From Nonomuraea basaltis (GTDB lineage Bacteria > Actinomycetota > Actinomycetes > Streptosporangiales > Streptosporangiaceae): a stretch of 64,000 bases of DNA. Shown here in pieces: positions 1 through 8,579 of the stretch; position 1 is the stretch's first letter; every line of letters begins with the position of its first letter. The notes under the pieces are model-generated. The model did not search any database, was not told the DNA's origin, and saw only the letters and a program-made list of their open reading frames with translations. Where the stretch lies: NCBI RefSeq assembly GCF_005893125.1, contig NZ_VCJS01000021.1:40162-104161 (forward strand). Reading direction: 5' to 3'. Position numbers and translations under genes: made by a program.

Positions 1-28
1 GGTCGTCCACCTTCACCCGGAGGCGTGA

Positions 29-823
29 GTGCACCCCGATCTGGCGTCCTACGACACGGTGGTGAGCGACCTCGATGGGACGCTGTGGATAGACGACACC
101 CCCCTGCCCGGCGCCGTCGGCCTGCTGGACTCGTTTCGTCGCCGGGGAGCCAGGATCTGCCTGGCCACCAACGCCAGCGTCGCCACGTCGGCGCAACTCC
201 GCGCCGGACTCACCCGGGCCGGCCTGGCAGCTCCGGGTGACGTGCTGGTCACGGCCGCGGACGCGCTCGGGGCGCAGGCCCGCGAACTAGGCATTCACGA
301 GGTGGCGGCGATCGGTGAGGCAGGCCTGTTCGACGCGTTGGCCCGGCACGGGGTGCGCGCCGTGCCGGGCGACGAGGTCTGGCGGTCGTGGTCATCCACA
401 CCGTCGGGCCGCGCCGTCGCCATGGGTCTGGCCCCGGACACCGACATCAGGACGCTCGGACGCGTTGCCATGCTGCTGGAGCGTGGCCTGCCCTTGCTGG
501 TCACCACCACCGAGGTGGCATATCCGACGCGGGAAGGGTTGTCCGGCGGCACCGGCATGGCGCTGGCCGCACTCGCCGCCCGGGTCGCCGTCGATCCGAT
601 CATCTGTGGTAAACCGTCGTTGCCGTTCTTGACCGCGCTCCGGCCGCACGTGGCGGGCAGGGTGCTGATGATCGGTGACACCGTCGCAGCCGACGTCGAG
701 TTGGCCGCCGCCGCAGGCTGGGACAGTCTGCTCGTGCTCACCGGAACCAGCGCCGACCAGCACACCGACTGGCCCCGGGCAACATTCGTGACGCCGGATC
801 TCCTGACGATCGGCGCGCGATGA
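29..823 (+). CDS. HAD-IIA family (NagD-like) hydrolase
   Basis: Cytoplasmic sugar-phosphate or nucleotide phosphatase of the haloacid dehalogenase superfamily, subclass IIA. All four HAD motifs are visible in 264 residues: D-L-D-G-T with nucleophile Asp14 and Asp16, TNAS near residue 47, the lysine of GKPS near 195, and GDTVAADVE near 213. The GTG start has a GGAGG-like site at about 18-23 and directly follows the TGA (26-28) of an upstream gene cut by the window edge, so this is probably an internal operon gene. Its TGA overlaps the ATG of the next gene (ATGA), so translation is probably coupled to the XRE-cupin regulator. Length fits the family. The substrate cannot be read from sequence. 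Confidence 0.88.
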   Translation: MHPDLASYDTVVSDLDGTLWIDDTPLPGAVGLLDSFRRRGARICLATNASVATSAQLRAGLTRAGLAAPGDVLVTAADALGAQARELGIHEVAAIGEAGLFDALARHGVRAVPGDEVWRSWSSTPSGRAVAMGLAPDTDIRTLGRVAMLLERGLPLLVTTTEVAYPTREGLSGGTGMALAALAARVAVDPIICGKPSLPFLTALRPHVAGRVLMIGDTVAADVELAAAAGWDSLLVLTGTSADQHTDWPRATFVTPDLLTIGAR

Positions 824-1473
824 CCACCGCACGGACGAGGCCCGGCGAAGGAATACAGGCGCTGCCCACCGCTGCCCCGCCGGCCGGTGCCGAGCTCGAC
901 GACGCCGCCATCCTGGGCCGCCGGATCCGGCAACTGCGCAAGAACGCCGGGCTGACACTGGACCGCGTCGCCGACGCCGCGCAGATCTCGGCCAGCCTGC
1001 TCTCCCGGATCGAGCGGGGCGCCGCACAGCCGTCACTACCGACGCTGCGCACCATCTCCCAGGCGCTCGGCATTCCCATCGCGGCGCTGTTCGAGGGCGA
1101 GGACCGATCAACCGCGAGCGAGCATGACGCGGCTGGGCGGCGACTCGTCGTGCGGCACGCCGACCGGCGCCGGCTCAAGGTGCCGGATTCCCGCATCCAG
1201 TACGAACTCATGATCCCCGACCTGGACGGCGCGGTCGAGGTGATCTGGGGAGCGATACCACGGGGTGGTGGGACGACACATCCCTCCTCCCACCCGGGCG
1301 AGGAGGTCATCGTCGCGCTCGCCGGGCACGTCGCGGTCGTGGTCGACGACCAGGAGTTCCTACTGGCAGGAGGGGACACCATCCGCTTCGACCGCAGCCG
1401 CCCGCACCGCCTCTTCAACCCCCGCCCGACGGTCGCGGAGTTTGTCCTGGTCGTCACGCCACCGTCGCGCTGA
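820..1473 (+). CDS. XRE-family regulator with C-terminal cupin domain (copy 1)
   Basis: DNA-binding regulator of 217 aa. Residues 30-90 form a helix-turn-helix of the Cro/CI type (LRKNAGLTLDRVADAAQIS, then SLLSRIERG). Residues 140-210 form a cupin barrel (HPSSHPGEEVIVAL, GDTIRFDRSRPH). This layout is typical of small-molecule sensing repressors or activators of catabolic and efflux genes. It is translationally coupled to the HAD gene upstream and followed by a secreted hydrolase. It is nearly identical to the gene at 6189-6800. The middle part, from about residue 95 to the linker, is almost unchanged even at DNA level, so the two are recent duplicates or under shared constraint. The ligand is unknown. 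Confidence 0.9.
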   Translation: MTTARTRPGEGIQALPTAAPPAGAELDDAAILGRRIRQLRKNAGLTLDRVADAAQISASLLSRIERGAAQPSLPTLRTISQALGIPIAALFEGEDRSTASEHDAAGRRLVVRHADRRRLKVPDSRIQYELMIPDLDGAVEVIWGAIPRGGGTTHPSSHPGEEVIVALAGHVAVVVDDQEFLLAGGDTIRFDRSRPHRLFNPRPTVAEFVLVVTPPSR

Positions 1474-1555
1474 CAACAGCCCTCGCGTTCGCTTTCTCGC
1501 CTGGGCCGAGTTTCACGCCGGCCCAGGCGTCTCCCACAAACAGGAGGAAGATCAG

Positions 1556-3031
1556 ATGTTTACATCGCGCAAGACGCGGTCCGGGCAGAAGGCCCGCAGG
1601 GCCGTCCTGCTGCTGCTCCCGGCGGCTCTCGCCGGGGCACTGGTCTCGGCATCTCCGCTGACCGCGAACGCGGCCGCTGTCGTCGCGGTGCCTGCCGCGA
1701 CACTGACGAAGGTCAACGTTCCCGGCACATCACCGATGTCGGCCACCGCCGTCGACCTGAAGGCTGCCGGCTACACCGCCAAGGAGTTCTACGCGGAAGG
1801 CCTCGCCAACCGGTACACCGGAGCGAACGCCAACACTTTCACGACCGCCACCGTTCTCGACGGCGGCAATCCGTATCGCACGCGGGTGATGGTGCGATAC
1901 CCCAAGCCGCACAAGTTCAACGGGACGCTGGCCGTCGAGTGGACCAACGTCACAACCGGGGTCGACTTCGAGTTCGCCACGGCCGAGGCCTCGGAATACC
2001 TCCTGCGTGAGGGCTATGCGGTCGCCATCGTTTCGGCACAGCGTGTCGGTGTCGAGCGGCTCAAGACATGGAGCCCGCAGCGATACCCCGGGCTCTCGGT
2101 GGACGTGAACAAATGCCTCCCCGACGGCACGTCCCTCTGCACCGGGGACCCGATCTCCTACGACATCTTCGCGCAGATCACCCGGGCACTCATGAACAAC
2201 GCCGGGGGCGCGACCGCGCCGATGCCAGGCCTGCACGTGCAGGACGCGATCGCCATCGGCCAGTCCCAGTCGGCCGCTCGGCTGGCCATCTACTACAACA
2301 CGATCCAGCCGCTCCACAACGTCTTCGACGGCTTCGCGTTCTGGGACCGGTCGGGCCAGCTCCGAGATGACCTGACCGTTCCGGCGATCAGTGTCGACTC
2401 CGAAGGGCTGGGGGGCTCGTTCGGGGGCGCTGGATGGACGACGTCGACGTACACCCGCAAGTGGGACGTCGCAGGCGCGACGCACGCTTCGCTGTACGGC
2501 GCCCAGTACATCGAGGCGATCGCGCAGCGCGATCAATCGATTTTGCTGCCCGACGGACAGCCGAAAACGTTCTTTGAGTGGATCGACTTCAACCACGTCT
2601 GTGTCAAGCTTCCGCCCTTCACCACGGTGGACGTCGGCCTGGTCTACAACAAGGCAATCGATTCTGTCCGCAACTGGTTCAAGAGAGGGACGCCCGCCGC
2701 CCCTTCGCGAAGCTTCGTGATATCCCCATCCGCGCCGGGTCTTCCTGTTCGTGATGCAGACGGCAAGGTGGAGGGCGGGATCCGTCTCCCGCAGTTCGTT
2801 GTGCCGACCGCGGAGCAGGGTGCGCTCAACGGGACCGCCTTCCCCTGCAACGTGTCAGGCTGGCACCGCTACTACACCAAGGACGAGCTCAAGGCGATGT
2901 ACGGCACTCACGACCGCTACGTCGCGAAGGTGCAAAGGGTCATGTATCCGCTGGTCGCAGAAGGCTATGTGTTGAGGACCGACGCGTTGGCTGCCGTTCG
3001 CGACGCCGCGCTGTCCGACGTCGCGAAGTAG
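1556..3031 (+). CDS. Secreted alpha/beta-hydrolase domain protein
   Basis: Predicted exported hydrolase of 491 aa. The ATG at 1556 is chosen because it has an AGGAGGA site at about 1541-1547 and opens a classical signal peptide (basic RKTRSGQKARR, then hydrophobic LLLLPAALAGALV, cleavage near ANAAA about residue 41); the open frame upstream of it lacks sense. The nucleophile elbow G-Q-S-Q-S places the active serine near residue 237. It resembles the bacterial alpha/beta hydrolase domain 10 group, whose substrates are mostly unknown but probably esters. It is probably expressed from the same direction as the XRE-cupin gene 82 bp upstream, and ends before a strong terminator-like hairpin. Confidence 0.82.
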   Translation: MFTSRKTRSGQKARRAVLLLLPAALAGALVSASPLTANAAAVVAVPAATLTKVNVPGTSPMSATAVDLKAAGYTAKEFYAEGLANRYTGANANTFTTATVLDGGNPYRTRVMVRYPKPHKFNGTLAVEWTNVTTGVDFEFATAEASEYLLREGYAVAIVSAQRVGVERLKTWSPQRYPGLSVDVNKCLPDGTSLCTGDPISYDIFAQITRALMNNAGGATAPMPGLHVQDAIAIGQSQSAARLAIYYNTIQPLHNVFDGFAFWDRSGQLRDDLTVPAISVDSEGLGGSFGGAGWTTSTYTRKWDVAGATHASLYGAQYIEAIAQRDQSILLPDGQPKTFFEWIDFNHVCVKLPPFTTVDVGLVYNKAIDSVRNWFKRGTPAAPSRSFVISPSAPGLPVRDADGKVEGGIRLPQFVVPTAEQGALNGTAFPCNVSGWHRYYTKDELKAMYGTHDRYVAKVQRVMYPLVAEGYVLRTDALAAVRDAALSDVAK

Positions 3032-3075
3032 TCGCCGAGGACAGGGCTCGCGCGCACCCGTGAGTGCCCGATAGT

Positions 3076-3113
3076 AAGCAGTCGGGATCGCAGTCCGGCG
3101 GTCCCGACTGCTT
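3076..3113. terminator. Bidirectional hairpin terminator
   Basis: A perfect 12-bp stem (left arm 3076-3087, AAGCAGTCGGGA; right arm 3102-3113) with a 14-base loop sits between two converging genes that end at 3031 and 3129. No long T-run follows, as is common in high-GC actinomycetes. Position and stem strength support transcription termination from both sides. Confidence 0.75.
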
Positions 3114-3128
3114 CGCGGCTTACCACGG

Positions 3129-4772
3129 TCACCCGTCGGCGGCGAGCCCCTTCCGGCCTGTCGACAGTCGCACGGGCAGGATCACTGCCGACGGGTGCTC
3201 CGGGTCGTGGTAGACCTCCTGGTGGGCGGTGAGCAGCGTGTCCGCGGTCGCCCGTGGCCGTCCGGTGCCGGGGTTGCGGGCGAACCGGGGAAAGGCGCCG
3301 CTGGAGACCTGTATCCGAATGCGATGACCCCGCTTGAACAGGTACGCGGTCGGCCACAGCCGCACCTGTGCGGCGCGGATCTGGTCGGCGCTCGTCAGGC
3401 TCAGCAGGCCGTCGCAGATGTTGTACGAGCGGCCGCGCGGGTCCACGTCGCAGAGGCGGACGAAGACGTCCGCGTAGGGCTGGCTCGAGCGGAAGTAGAT
3501 CTCGGCGCTGACCTCGCCGATCACCTCGAGGTCGTGCTCCAGGGCGGAGGTGGTGTAGGTGAGCACGTCCGGGCGGGACTCCAGGGCGGTGTTGTCGACG
3601 CGGCCCGTCGTGCCGGTCATCCGGACCCCGCCGACAGCGGGGGTGGGGTCGACCGGGTCGTACTGGTACCGGTCGGGCCCGGACACGCCGGGTGGTTCGG
3701 TCGACAAAGTGGCGCCGGGCTGGAGGTGGTAGCGGTGTGGCGCATACCCCGCCGGGGGCCAGGAGTCGAAGTCGTGCCAGCTGTCCTCGCCCATCACGTA
3801 AAGGCGGACCGGGGCGCGCTGGGCCGGTTGCTCCCCCTTGGCGTGGGCAAGCCCGAAGTCGGTGGCCTCGCGAACCGCTGTCCCGATCACGTCTGGAGCG
3901 GTGTGGGTCCAGGGACCGACGGTCAGGCGTGCGTCGCGCCCCGCCGCTCGCAACGCCTGGTAGTCGCGGAGCTGGCCGGGCAGGAAGATGTCGAACCAGC
4001 CGGCGATCGAGCTGACCGGTACGGTCGTCTCGGGCACCCGGTGACTGTGGTCGATGCCGGCCCACCGGTCGGCGTCTCGGTCGTGGGCGAGAATGTCCTG
4101 GATGTACTCGGATCGGTGACCGAGAGCGGCGATGTCCGAGCCGGTGAGCGGAATGGTGCGCAACGCCCGCTGCAGTCGCCTGGCACCCAGGCGGTGACGC
4201 AACATCGCCCAGCGCCGCTCCTGAGTGGCGACCAGGACGCCCCAGTCGAAAGGCGTCTCGAGGGAGATCCCGTCGGCGCGCAAGAATTCCATGGTCAGGG
4301 CGGACTCACTCACCTGCGGAATCATCGCCTTGACCGAGGGTGGCAGCCGGTCCGTCATCGCCCATTGCGCGTAGCCGAGGTAGCTCAGCCCGAACAGCAC
4401 CATCGTGTCGGCGAACCACGGCTGGTTCCCCACCCATTCCAGCGTGGCCAATCCGTCCTCACGCTCGCAGCGCAGCGGGTCGAGGGTGCCACCGGAGCCG
4501 AACGTGCCGCGGGTACTCTGGATCAGGACCTGGAAGCCCCGCTCGGCCAGCGGCCGGGTCAGGACCGCGCCCAAGGTGCCGCGCCGGCCGTACGGGGTGC
4601 GGATGACGACCGTCGGCAGGGCGTCGCCTCCGGCTCGAGGTGCCCAGCGGTCGGCGAGGAGATCGACACCGTCGGGCATCGGCACTCGAAGGTCGCGGTC
4701 GACGATCAACTGTCGGGTGGACGGTGTGGCCAAACGCAACATGCGTTGGATGAGATGGCTGGTCAGGTTCAT
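3129..4772 (-). CDS. CocE/NonD family acyl hydrolase (X-Pro peptidase S15 fold)
   Basis: Serine hydrolase of 547 aa. The N-terminal part carries an alpha/beta-hydrolase domain with the family elbow FGLSYLGYAQ (nucleophile about Ser130) and the strand RTPYGRRG near 58-65. The C-terminal part (about 330-540) is the jelly-roll non-catalytic domain (LEVIGEVSAEIYF, DVFVRLCDVDPRG). Family members cleave acyl esters, amides or X-Pro peptides; the substrate is not visible here. The ATG at 4772 is preferred over the longer frame starting at 4886 because it has a GGAAGG site and homology begins there. No signal peptide is seen, so it is probably cytoplasmic. It is divergent from the AraC gene at 5026. 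Confidence 0.87.
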   Translation of the reverse strand: MNLTSHLIQRMLRLATPSTRQLIVDRDLRVPMPDGVDLLADRWAPRAGGDALPTVVIRTPYGRRGTLGAVLTRPLAERGFQVLIQSTRGTFGSGGTLDPLRCEREDGLATLEWVGNQPWFADTMVLFGLSYLGYAQWAMTDRLPPSVKAMIPQVSESALTMEFLRADGISLETPFDWGVLVATQERRWAMLRHRLGARRLQRALRTIPLTGSDIAALGHRSEYIQDILAHDRDADRWAGIDHSHRVPETTVPVSSIAGWFDIFLPGQLRDYQALRAAGRDARLTVGPWTHTAPDVIGTAVREATDFGLAHAKGEQPAQRAPVRLYVMGEDSWHDFDSWPPAGYAPHRYHLQPGATLSTEPPGVSGPDRYQYDPVDPTPAVGGVRMTGTTGRVDNTALESRPDVLTYTTSALEHDLEVIGEVSAEIYFRSSQPYADVFVRLCDVDPRGRSYNICDGLLSLTSADQIRAAQVRLWPTAYLFKRGHRIRIQVSSGAFPRFARNPGTGRPRATADTLLTAHQEVYHDPEHPSAVILPVRLSTGRKGLAADG

Positions 4773-5025
4773 GGTGCGACCTTCCGGAGGCGGGACGGAC
4801 GACGTGTGGGACCGCGTCTTGTCGGGGGGCGCTGGTTCGCCATGGGGAGGGCCGTCCGGGCAATGGGGCGGAACCGTTGATGTCACCAGGCGTTTCCTCG
4901 CAGCGCGAGGCTATCGGCTGGCCGGCGGCCGAAGTTTCGTCTTCGTGCACGGAGAGTTTCCTGTCAGCGCACAATTTGCCTGTGAGTGATCCCGCTACCG
5001 GGCACTACCCAGGAGGGCGGACGTC

Positions 5026-6024
5026 ATGACGCTGAACATCCCGGCGGGTGCAGGCGCCGCTCAATCGCCCGGGAGTGTGCTGCTCACCACGGACTCGGTC
5101 GATGGGCGGGACCGCTTCGACTTCTGGCGCGAGGTCGTCTGCCGGCTGTATCTGGGAATGGAGGTACGCCCGCTGGCCACTGTCGATCACTTCTCCGGCC
5201 GCGTGACCACGATGACCGCCGGAGCGGTGCAGCTCACCAGGGTCAGGGCCCGGCCCACGCCGCATGTGGGCGCTCGTGCCCGCGCCACCATCGCCCGCGA
5301 TGACGCACCCTATTTCTTGATCGGTGTGACCCTTGCCGGCACCGGCACGCTCGTTCAGGACGACCGAACGGCTGTCGTGCGCGCCGGCGACTTCGCGATG
5401 TACGACAGCACCCGCCCGTGCGTTCTGCAGGTCGAGGGCGACCTCGAGATGCTCACCCTGCACATTCCGCACATGACGATGTTGGCAGTACTGCCCGGGG
5501 CTTCTGCCGCCACCGCCACCGCGATCAACGGACGGGATGGCAGCGCCGCCCTGATCCATCCGCTGCTCAAGAACCTCTCGGCCACGGCGGACACCGCCTC
5601 ACCAGTGGTCCAGCGGCATTACGCGACCGCCGCTGTTGAGCTCATCGCGGCGTCGCTCGCGGAGATCGCCTCGCTGCCCACCGGCGCTCCGCTGCGCACG
5701 GCTACCCTCGCGCGGGCACAACAGTACATCGAACAGAATCTGTGGGATCCCGATTTGTCACCGGCGGCTGTCGCCCGCGCCGTCTTCGTCTCGCCGCGCC
5801 ACCTGCAAGCCCTCTTTCACGAGCAGCAGACATCCGTTGCCCGATACGTGATGAAGCGGCGTCTCGACCGCGCTCACCACGACCTCGCCGACCCCCGCCT
5901 GGCACACCTGTCGGTCGCTGACATCGCCACACAGCTCGGATTCCGGCGTCCATCTCATTTCGCCTACGTGTTCAGGATGCGGTTCGGCCTCAGCCCGCGC
6001 GAACATCGATACAGCGGCCGGTAG
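5026..6024 (+). CDS. AraC-family transcriptional regulator
   Basis: 332-aa regulator. Residues 25-200 form a ligand/dimerisation domain of the AraC-binding-like group (FDFWREVVCRLYLGMEV near the start; a cupin-like segment with GDFAMYDSTRPC). Residues 225-330 carry two helix-turn-helix units ending with FRRPSHFAYVFRMRFGLSPREHR, the AraC signature. AGGAGG precedes the ATG by 10 bases. It is divergent from the CocE-type hydrolase (253-bp gap), which is its most likely target. No convincing operator repeat was found in that gap. Confidence 0.9.
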   Translation: MTLNIPAGAGAAQSPGSVLLTTDSVDGRDRFDFWREVVCRLYLGMEVRPLATVDHFSGRVTTMTAGAVQLTRVRARPTPHVGARARATIARDDAPYFLIGVTLAGTGTLVQDDRTAVVRAGDFAMYDSTRPCVLQVEGDLEMLTLHIPHMTMLAVLPGASAATATAINGRDGSAALIHPLLKNLSATADTASPVVQRHYATAAVELIAASLAEIASLPTGAPLRTATLARAQQYIEQNLWDPDLSPAAVARAVFVSPRHLQALFHEQQTSVARYVMKRRLDRAHHDLADPRLAHLSVADIATQLGFRRPSHFAYVFRMRFGLSPREHRYSGR

Positions 6025-6188
6025 AAACCCAGGCGCCTGACTCCGGTCGGCGACACCGCCGAACGAGACATCCCGACAACGTGACCATGGCAGGGCGTGG
6101 TAGCTCTTCGTCGCCGTATCGAGGCCGAAGTGGCAGGTAGGGTCCTAGTGTTCGGCGGCGACGCGCTGCCGGGAAAGGAGTGGGCTGG

Positions 6189-6800
6189 ATGACCAGCGCC
6201 GCCACGTCGGCAGATCCGGACGCCGCCGACGCCGCCGCCCTTGGCGGTCGGATCCGGGAATTGCGCAAGAGGGCGGGACTGACCCTGGACAGCGTCGCCG
6301 ACGCCGCGCAGATCTCGGCCAGCCTGCTCTCCCGGGTTGAGCGCGGTGTCGCGCAGCCGTCGCTGCCCACGCTGCGCACCATCGCCCGTGCCCTCGGTGT
6401 GCCGATCGCGGAGCTGTTCGAGGGCGAGGACCGGTCAACCGCGAACGAACATGACGCGGCCGGGCGGCGGCTCGTCGTGCGGCACGCCGACCGGCGCCGG
6501 CTCAAGGTGCCCGACTCGCGTATCCAGTACGAACTCATGATTCCCGACCTGGACGGCGCGGTCGAGGTGATCTGGGGGTCGATACCACCGGGCGGCGGGG
6601 CCACCCGTCCCTCCTCGCACCCCGGCGAGGAGGTCGTCGTCGCGTTCACCGGGCACGTCGCCGTCGTGGTCGACGACGAGGAGTTCCTGTTGGCGGCGGG
6701 CGACACGATCCGTTTCGACCGGAGTCGCCCGCATCGTCTGCACAACCCCCGGGCGACAGTCGCGGAGTTCATGCTCATTGTGGCGCCACCATCACGTTAG
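6189..6800 (+). CDS. XRE-family regulator with C-terminal cupin domain (copy 2)
   Basis: 203-aa paralogue of the gene at 820-1473, with helix-turn-helix at 18-78 (LRKRAGLTLDSVADAAQIS) and cupin at about 125-200. The ATG at 6189 is preferred to the GTG at 6180 because AAAGGAG (6174-6180) lies 8 bases upstream of it and overlaps the GTG. It stands at the head of a rightward catabolic block (cupin dioxygenase, alcohol dehydrogenase, SDR) and probably controls it. The repeats at 6829-6856 between this gene and the next are a candidate binding site. The effector is unknown; a metabolite of the downstream pathway is a reasonable guess. Confidence 0.9.
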   Translation: MTSAATSADPDAADAAALGGRIRELRKRAGLTLDSVADAAQISASLLSRVERGVAQPSLPTLRTIARALGVPIAELFEGEDRSTANEHDAAGRRLVVRHADRRRLKVPDSRIQYELMIPDLDGAVEVIWGSIPPGGGATRPSSHPGEEVVVAFTGHVAVVVDDEEFLLAAGDTIRFDRSRPHRLHNPRATVAEFMLIVAPPSR

Positions 6801-6828
6801 ATTGCGTCCGAGCAGGTACTGAAGCTTC

Positions 6829-6856
6829 ATGCAATGCTCCCTTGCATGTCATGCAT
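6829..6856. promoter_or_regulatory. Inverted/direct repeats, candidate operator
   Basis: ATGCAA (6829-6834) and TTGCAT (6842-6847) form an inverted repeat with a 7-base spacer, followed by ATGCAT (6851-6856). GCATGTC also occurs twice in tandem there. The cluster lies in the 149-bp gap between the XRE-cupin regulator and the dioxygenase-like gene, where an operator would be expected. Function is inferred from position and symmetry only. Confidence 0.45.
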
Positions 6857-6949
6857 GTCGGCCCTAGCCTGTGACCATGCGGCTTCCGGCCCTCATGTGT
6901 GGTCGAGGGCTCCGCGTCAACGTCGCGAGCTAGCAAAGGAGCTGGCAGC

Positions 6950-7483
6950 ATGCCTGAAACGCCCAATTCGGAGTTTTGGAGAACCCTCAAGCCGATCGAG
7001 AATTCGCAGAAGCCGGATGCGCTGCCGGAGGTCTACCTCTCCAAGGTCGCCACCGATGACGACCGCTACTACGTGCCTTTCACCGAGACCGTCGGGTCAC
7101 GGCCGCTGTGGATCAACGTCAAGGACAACAGCTGGGCTGACATCCTGCGCGCGAAGGAGGCTGGGCTGGTCAACCGGCATTACCACCCGCATGAGGTGTT
7201 CGCCTACACCATCTCCGGCAAGTGGGGCTACCTGGAGCGGCCCTGGACGGCGAGCGCCGGCGACTTCGTCTACGAAGCCCCGGGCGAGGGTCACACGCTG
7301 GTTGCCTACGACAGCGGCGAGCCGATGAAAACCTTCTTCATCGTCAAGGGTCCGCTCGCCTGGCTGGACGAGAACGGCGACGTCACCGGGATCTTCGACG
7401 TCCACGACTACATCGCGATGTGCCGGGAGCACTACGACAAGGTGGGCATCGGCGCCGACTACGTCAACTCGCTCTTCCGCTGA
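6950..7483 (+). CDS. 2,4'-dihydroxyacetophenone dioxygenase-like cupin protein
   Basis: 177-aa single-domain cupin. The motif NRHYHPHEVFAYTISGKWGY (near 80-99) supplies the clustered histidines that bind iron in the cupin dioxygenases, and GDFVYEAPGEGHTL supplies the second cupin motif. The overall pattern matches the 2,4'-dihydroxyacetophenone dioxygenase family, which cleaves the aryl ketone side chain to 4-hydroxybenzoate and formate. Family members also include proteins of unknown activity, so the substrate is inferred. The ATG at 6950 has AAAGGAG upstream; the longer frame from 6899 is rejected. Spacing to the dehydrogenase gene downstream is 13 bp, so they are probably one operon. Confidence 0.72.
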   Translation: MPETPNSEFWRTLKPIENSQKPDALPEVYLSKVATDDDRYYVPFTETVGSRPLWINVKDNSWADILRAKEAGLVNRHYHPHEVFAYTISGKWGYLERPWTASAGDFVYEAPGEGHTLVAYDSGEPMKTFFIVKGPLAWLDENGDVTGIFDVHDYIAMCREHYDKVGIGADYVNSLFR

Positions 7484-7496
7484 TGGGAAAGGCCGC

Positions 7497-8579
7497 GTGA
7501 CGAGGGCCGCCGTCTGGTACGGAGCGCGCGATGTCCGCGTCGTCGATGTGGAGTCCCGGGCCACCGGCCCCGGGGAGGTCGCGATCGCGGTGGCATACTG
7601 CGGCATCTGCGGTAGCGACCTGCATGAGTACGCTGACGGACCGCATGCCATCCCGGTGCACGAACCGCATCCCGAGTCGCGGACGACCGCGCCGATCATC
7701 GTCGGCCACGAATTTTGCGGCACGGTGGTCGAAGTCGGGTCCGGCGTGTCCGGGTTCGCGCCGGGCGACCGGGTCGCGGTGGAGCCACATTACCGCTGCG
7801 GCGCGTGTCCCCGATGCCGGAACGGTGAGTACAACATCTGCCGGCACTTCGGCTTCGCCGGTCTCATGGGCGACGGCGGGATGGCCGAACGGGCCGTCGT
7901 TCCCGCCTACATGCTGCACCGCCTACCCGACACGGTCTCACTGGAGCAGGCGGCAGTGTTCGAGCCGGCTGCCGTGGCCCTGCACGCCTGGCGGCGGGCG
8001 GGCTTCCGCCCGGGCGAGACACTCGCCGTGATCGGCCTCGGCCCGATCGGGCTTCTCATCGTGATGCTGGCCGTGCGGCACGGCGCGGGCCGCATCATCG
8101 CGGCCGACCTCTCCCCGGCCCGGCTCGAGGTCGCCCACGCCCTGGGTGCAACGGACCTCGTGCCCGCCGAAGATCGGGCTGCCGTGGTTGACCTGATCAG
8201 GCAGGCCGCCGACGGTGAAGGCGTGGACGTGGCTTTCGAAGTCGTCGGCTCCGAGGAGACGCTGCGCACCTGCATGCACGCGACGCGGAGCGGCGGCCGG
8301 GTCATGCTGGTCGGCCTGGCCGGGACGGTCAGCATCGATGCGTTCGCGATGGTCAACAAGGAGCAGTCGATCATCACCAGCGTGGGTTATCGCGACGTCT
8401 ACCCCGATCTGATCCGGTTGGTGGAGAAGGGGATGGACCTCACCGCGATCGTCACCGCCACCATCGCCTTGGAGGACGTCGTGCACGACGGGTTCGAAGC
8501 CCTGCTGCGCGGCAGCGACCAGATCAAGATCCTTGTTCGACCAAGTGGAGGAAGGCAAGCACATGACCACGGCGGATAG
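7497..8579 (+). CDS. Zinc-dependent 2,3-butanediol/sorbitol-type dehydrogenase
   Basis: 360-aa medium-chain dehydrogenase. Catalytic zinc ligands are seen in CGICGSD near 35-41 and GHEFCG near 70. The structural zinc site is the four-cysteine lobe CGACPRCRNGEYNIC. The NAD(P) fold motif is GLGPIGLL near 180. The sequence is closest in pattern to the 2,3-butanediol dehydrogenase group, which oxidises vicinal diols or hydroxyketones. Start is GTG; the 3' end overlaps the following SDR gene by 17 bp. Two oxidoreductases in series after a cupin dioxygenase suggest stepwise oxidation or reduction of a ketone/diol side chain. Confidence 0.86.
   Translation: MTRAAVWYGARDVRVVDVESRATGPGEVAIAVAYCGICGSDLHEYADGPHAIPVHEPHPESRTTAPIIVGHEFCGTVVEVGSGVSGFAPGDRVAVEPHYRCGACPRCRNGEYNICRHFGFAGLMGDGGMAERAVVPAYMLHRLPDTVSLEQAAVFEPAAVALHAWRRAGFRPGETLAVIGLGPIGLLIVMLAVRHGAGRIIAADLSPARLEVAHALGATDLVPAEDRAAVVDLIRQAADGEGVDVAFEVVGSEETLRTCMHATRSGGRVMLVGLAGTVSIDAFAMVNKEQSIITSVGYRDVYPDLIRLVEKGMDLTAIVTATIALEDVVHDGFEALLRGSDQIKILVRPSGGRQAHDHGG

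Noticed and set aside
295..933. Long antisense frame on the minus strand over the HAD gene
   Set aside because: It has no ribosome site or family motif and mirrors the high-GC third-position bias of the real gene on the plus strand.
1730..2596. 288-codon minus-strand frame opposite the secreted hydrolase
   Set aside because: Shadow frame: the plus-strand gene has signal peptide, nucleophile elbow and good start; the opposite frame has only low-complexity sequence.
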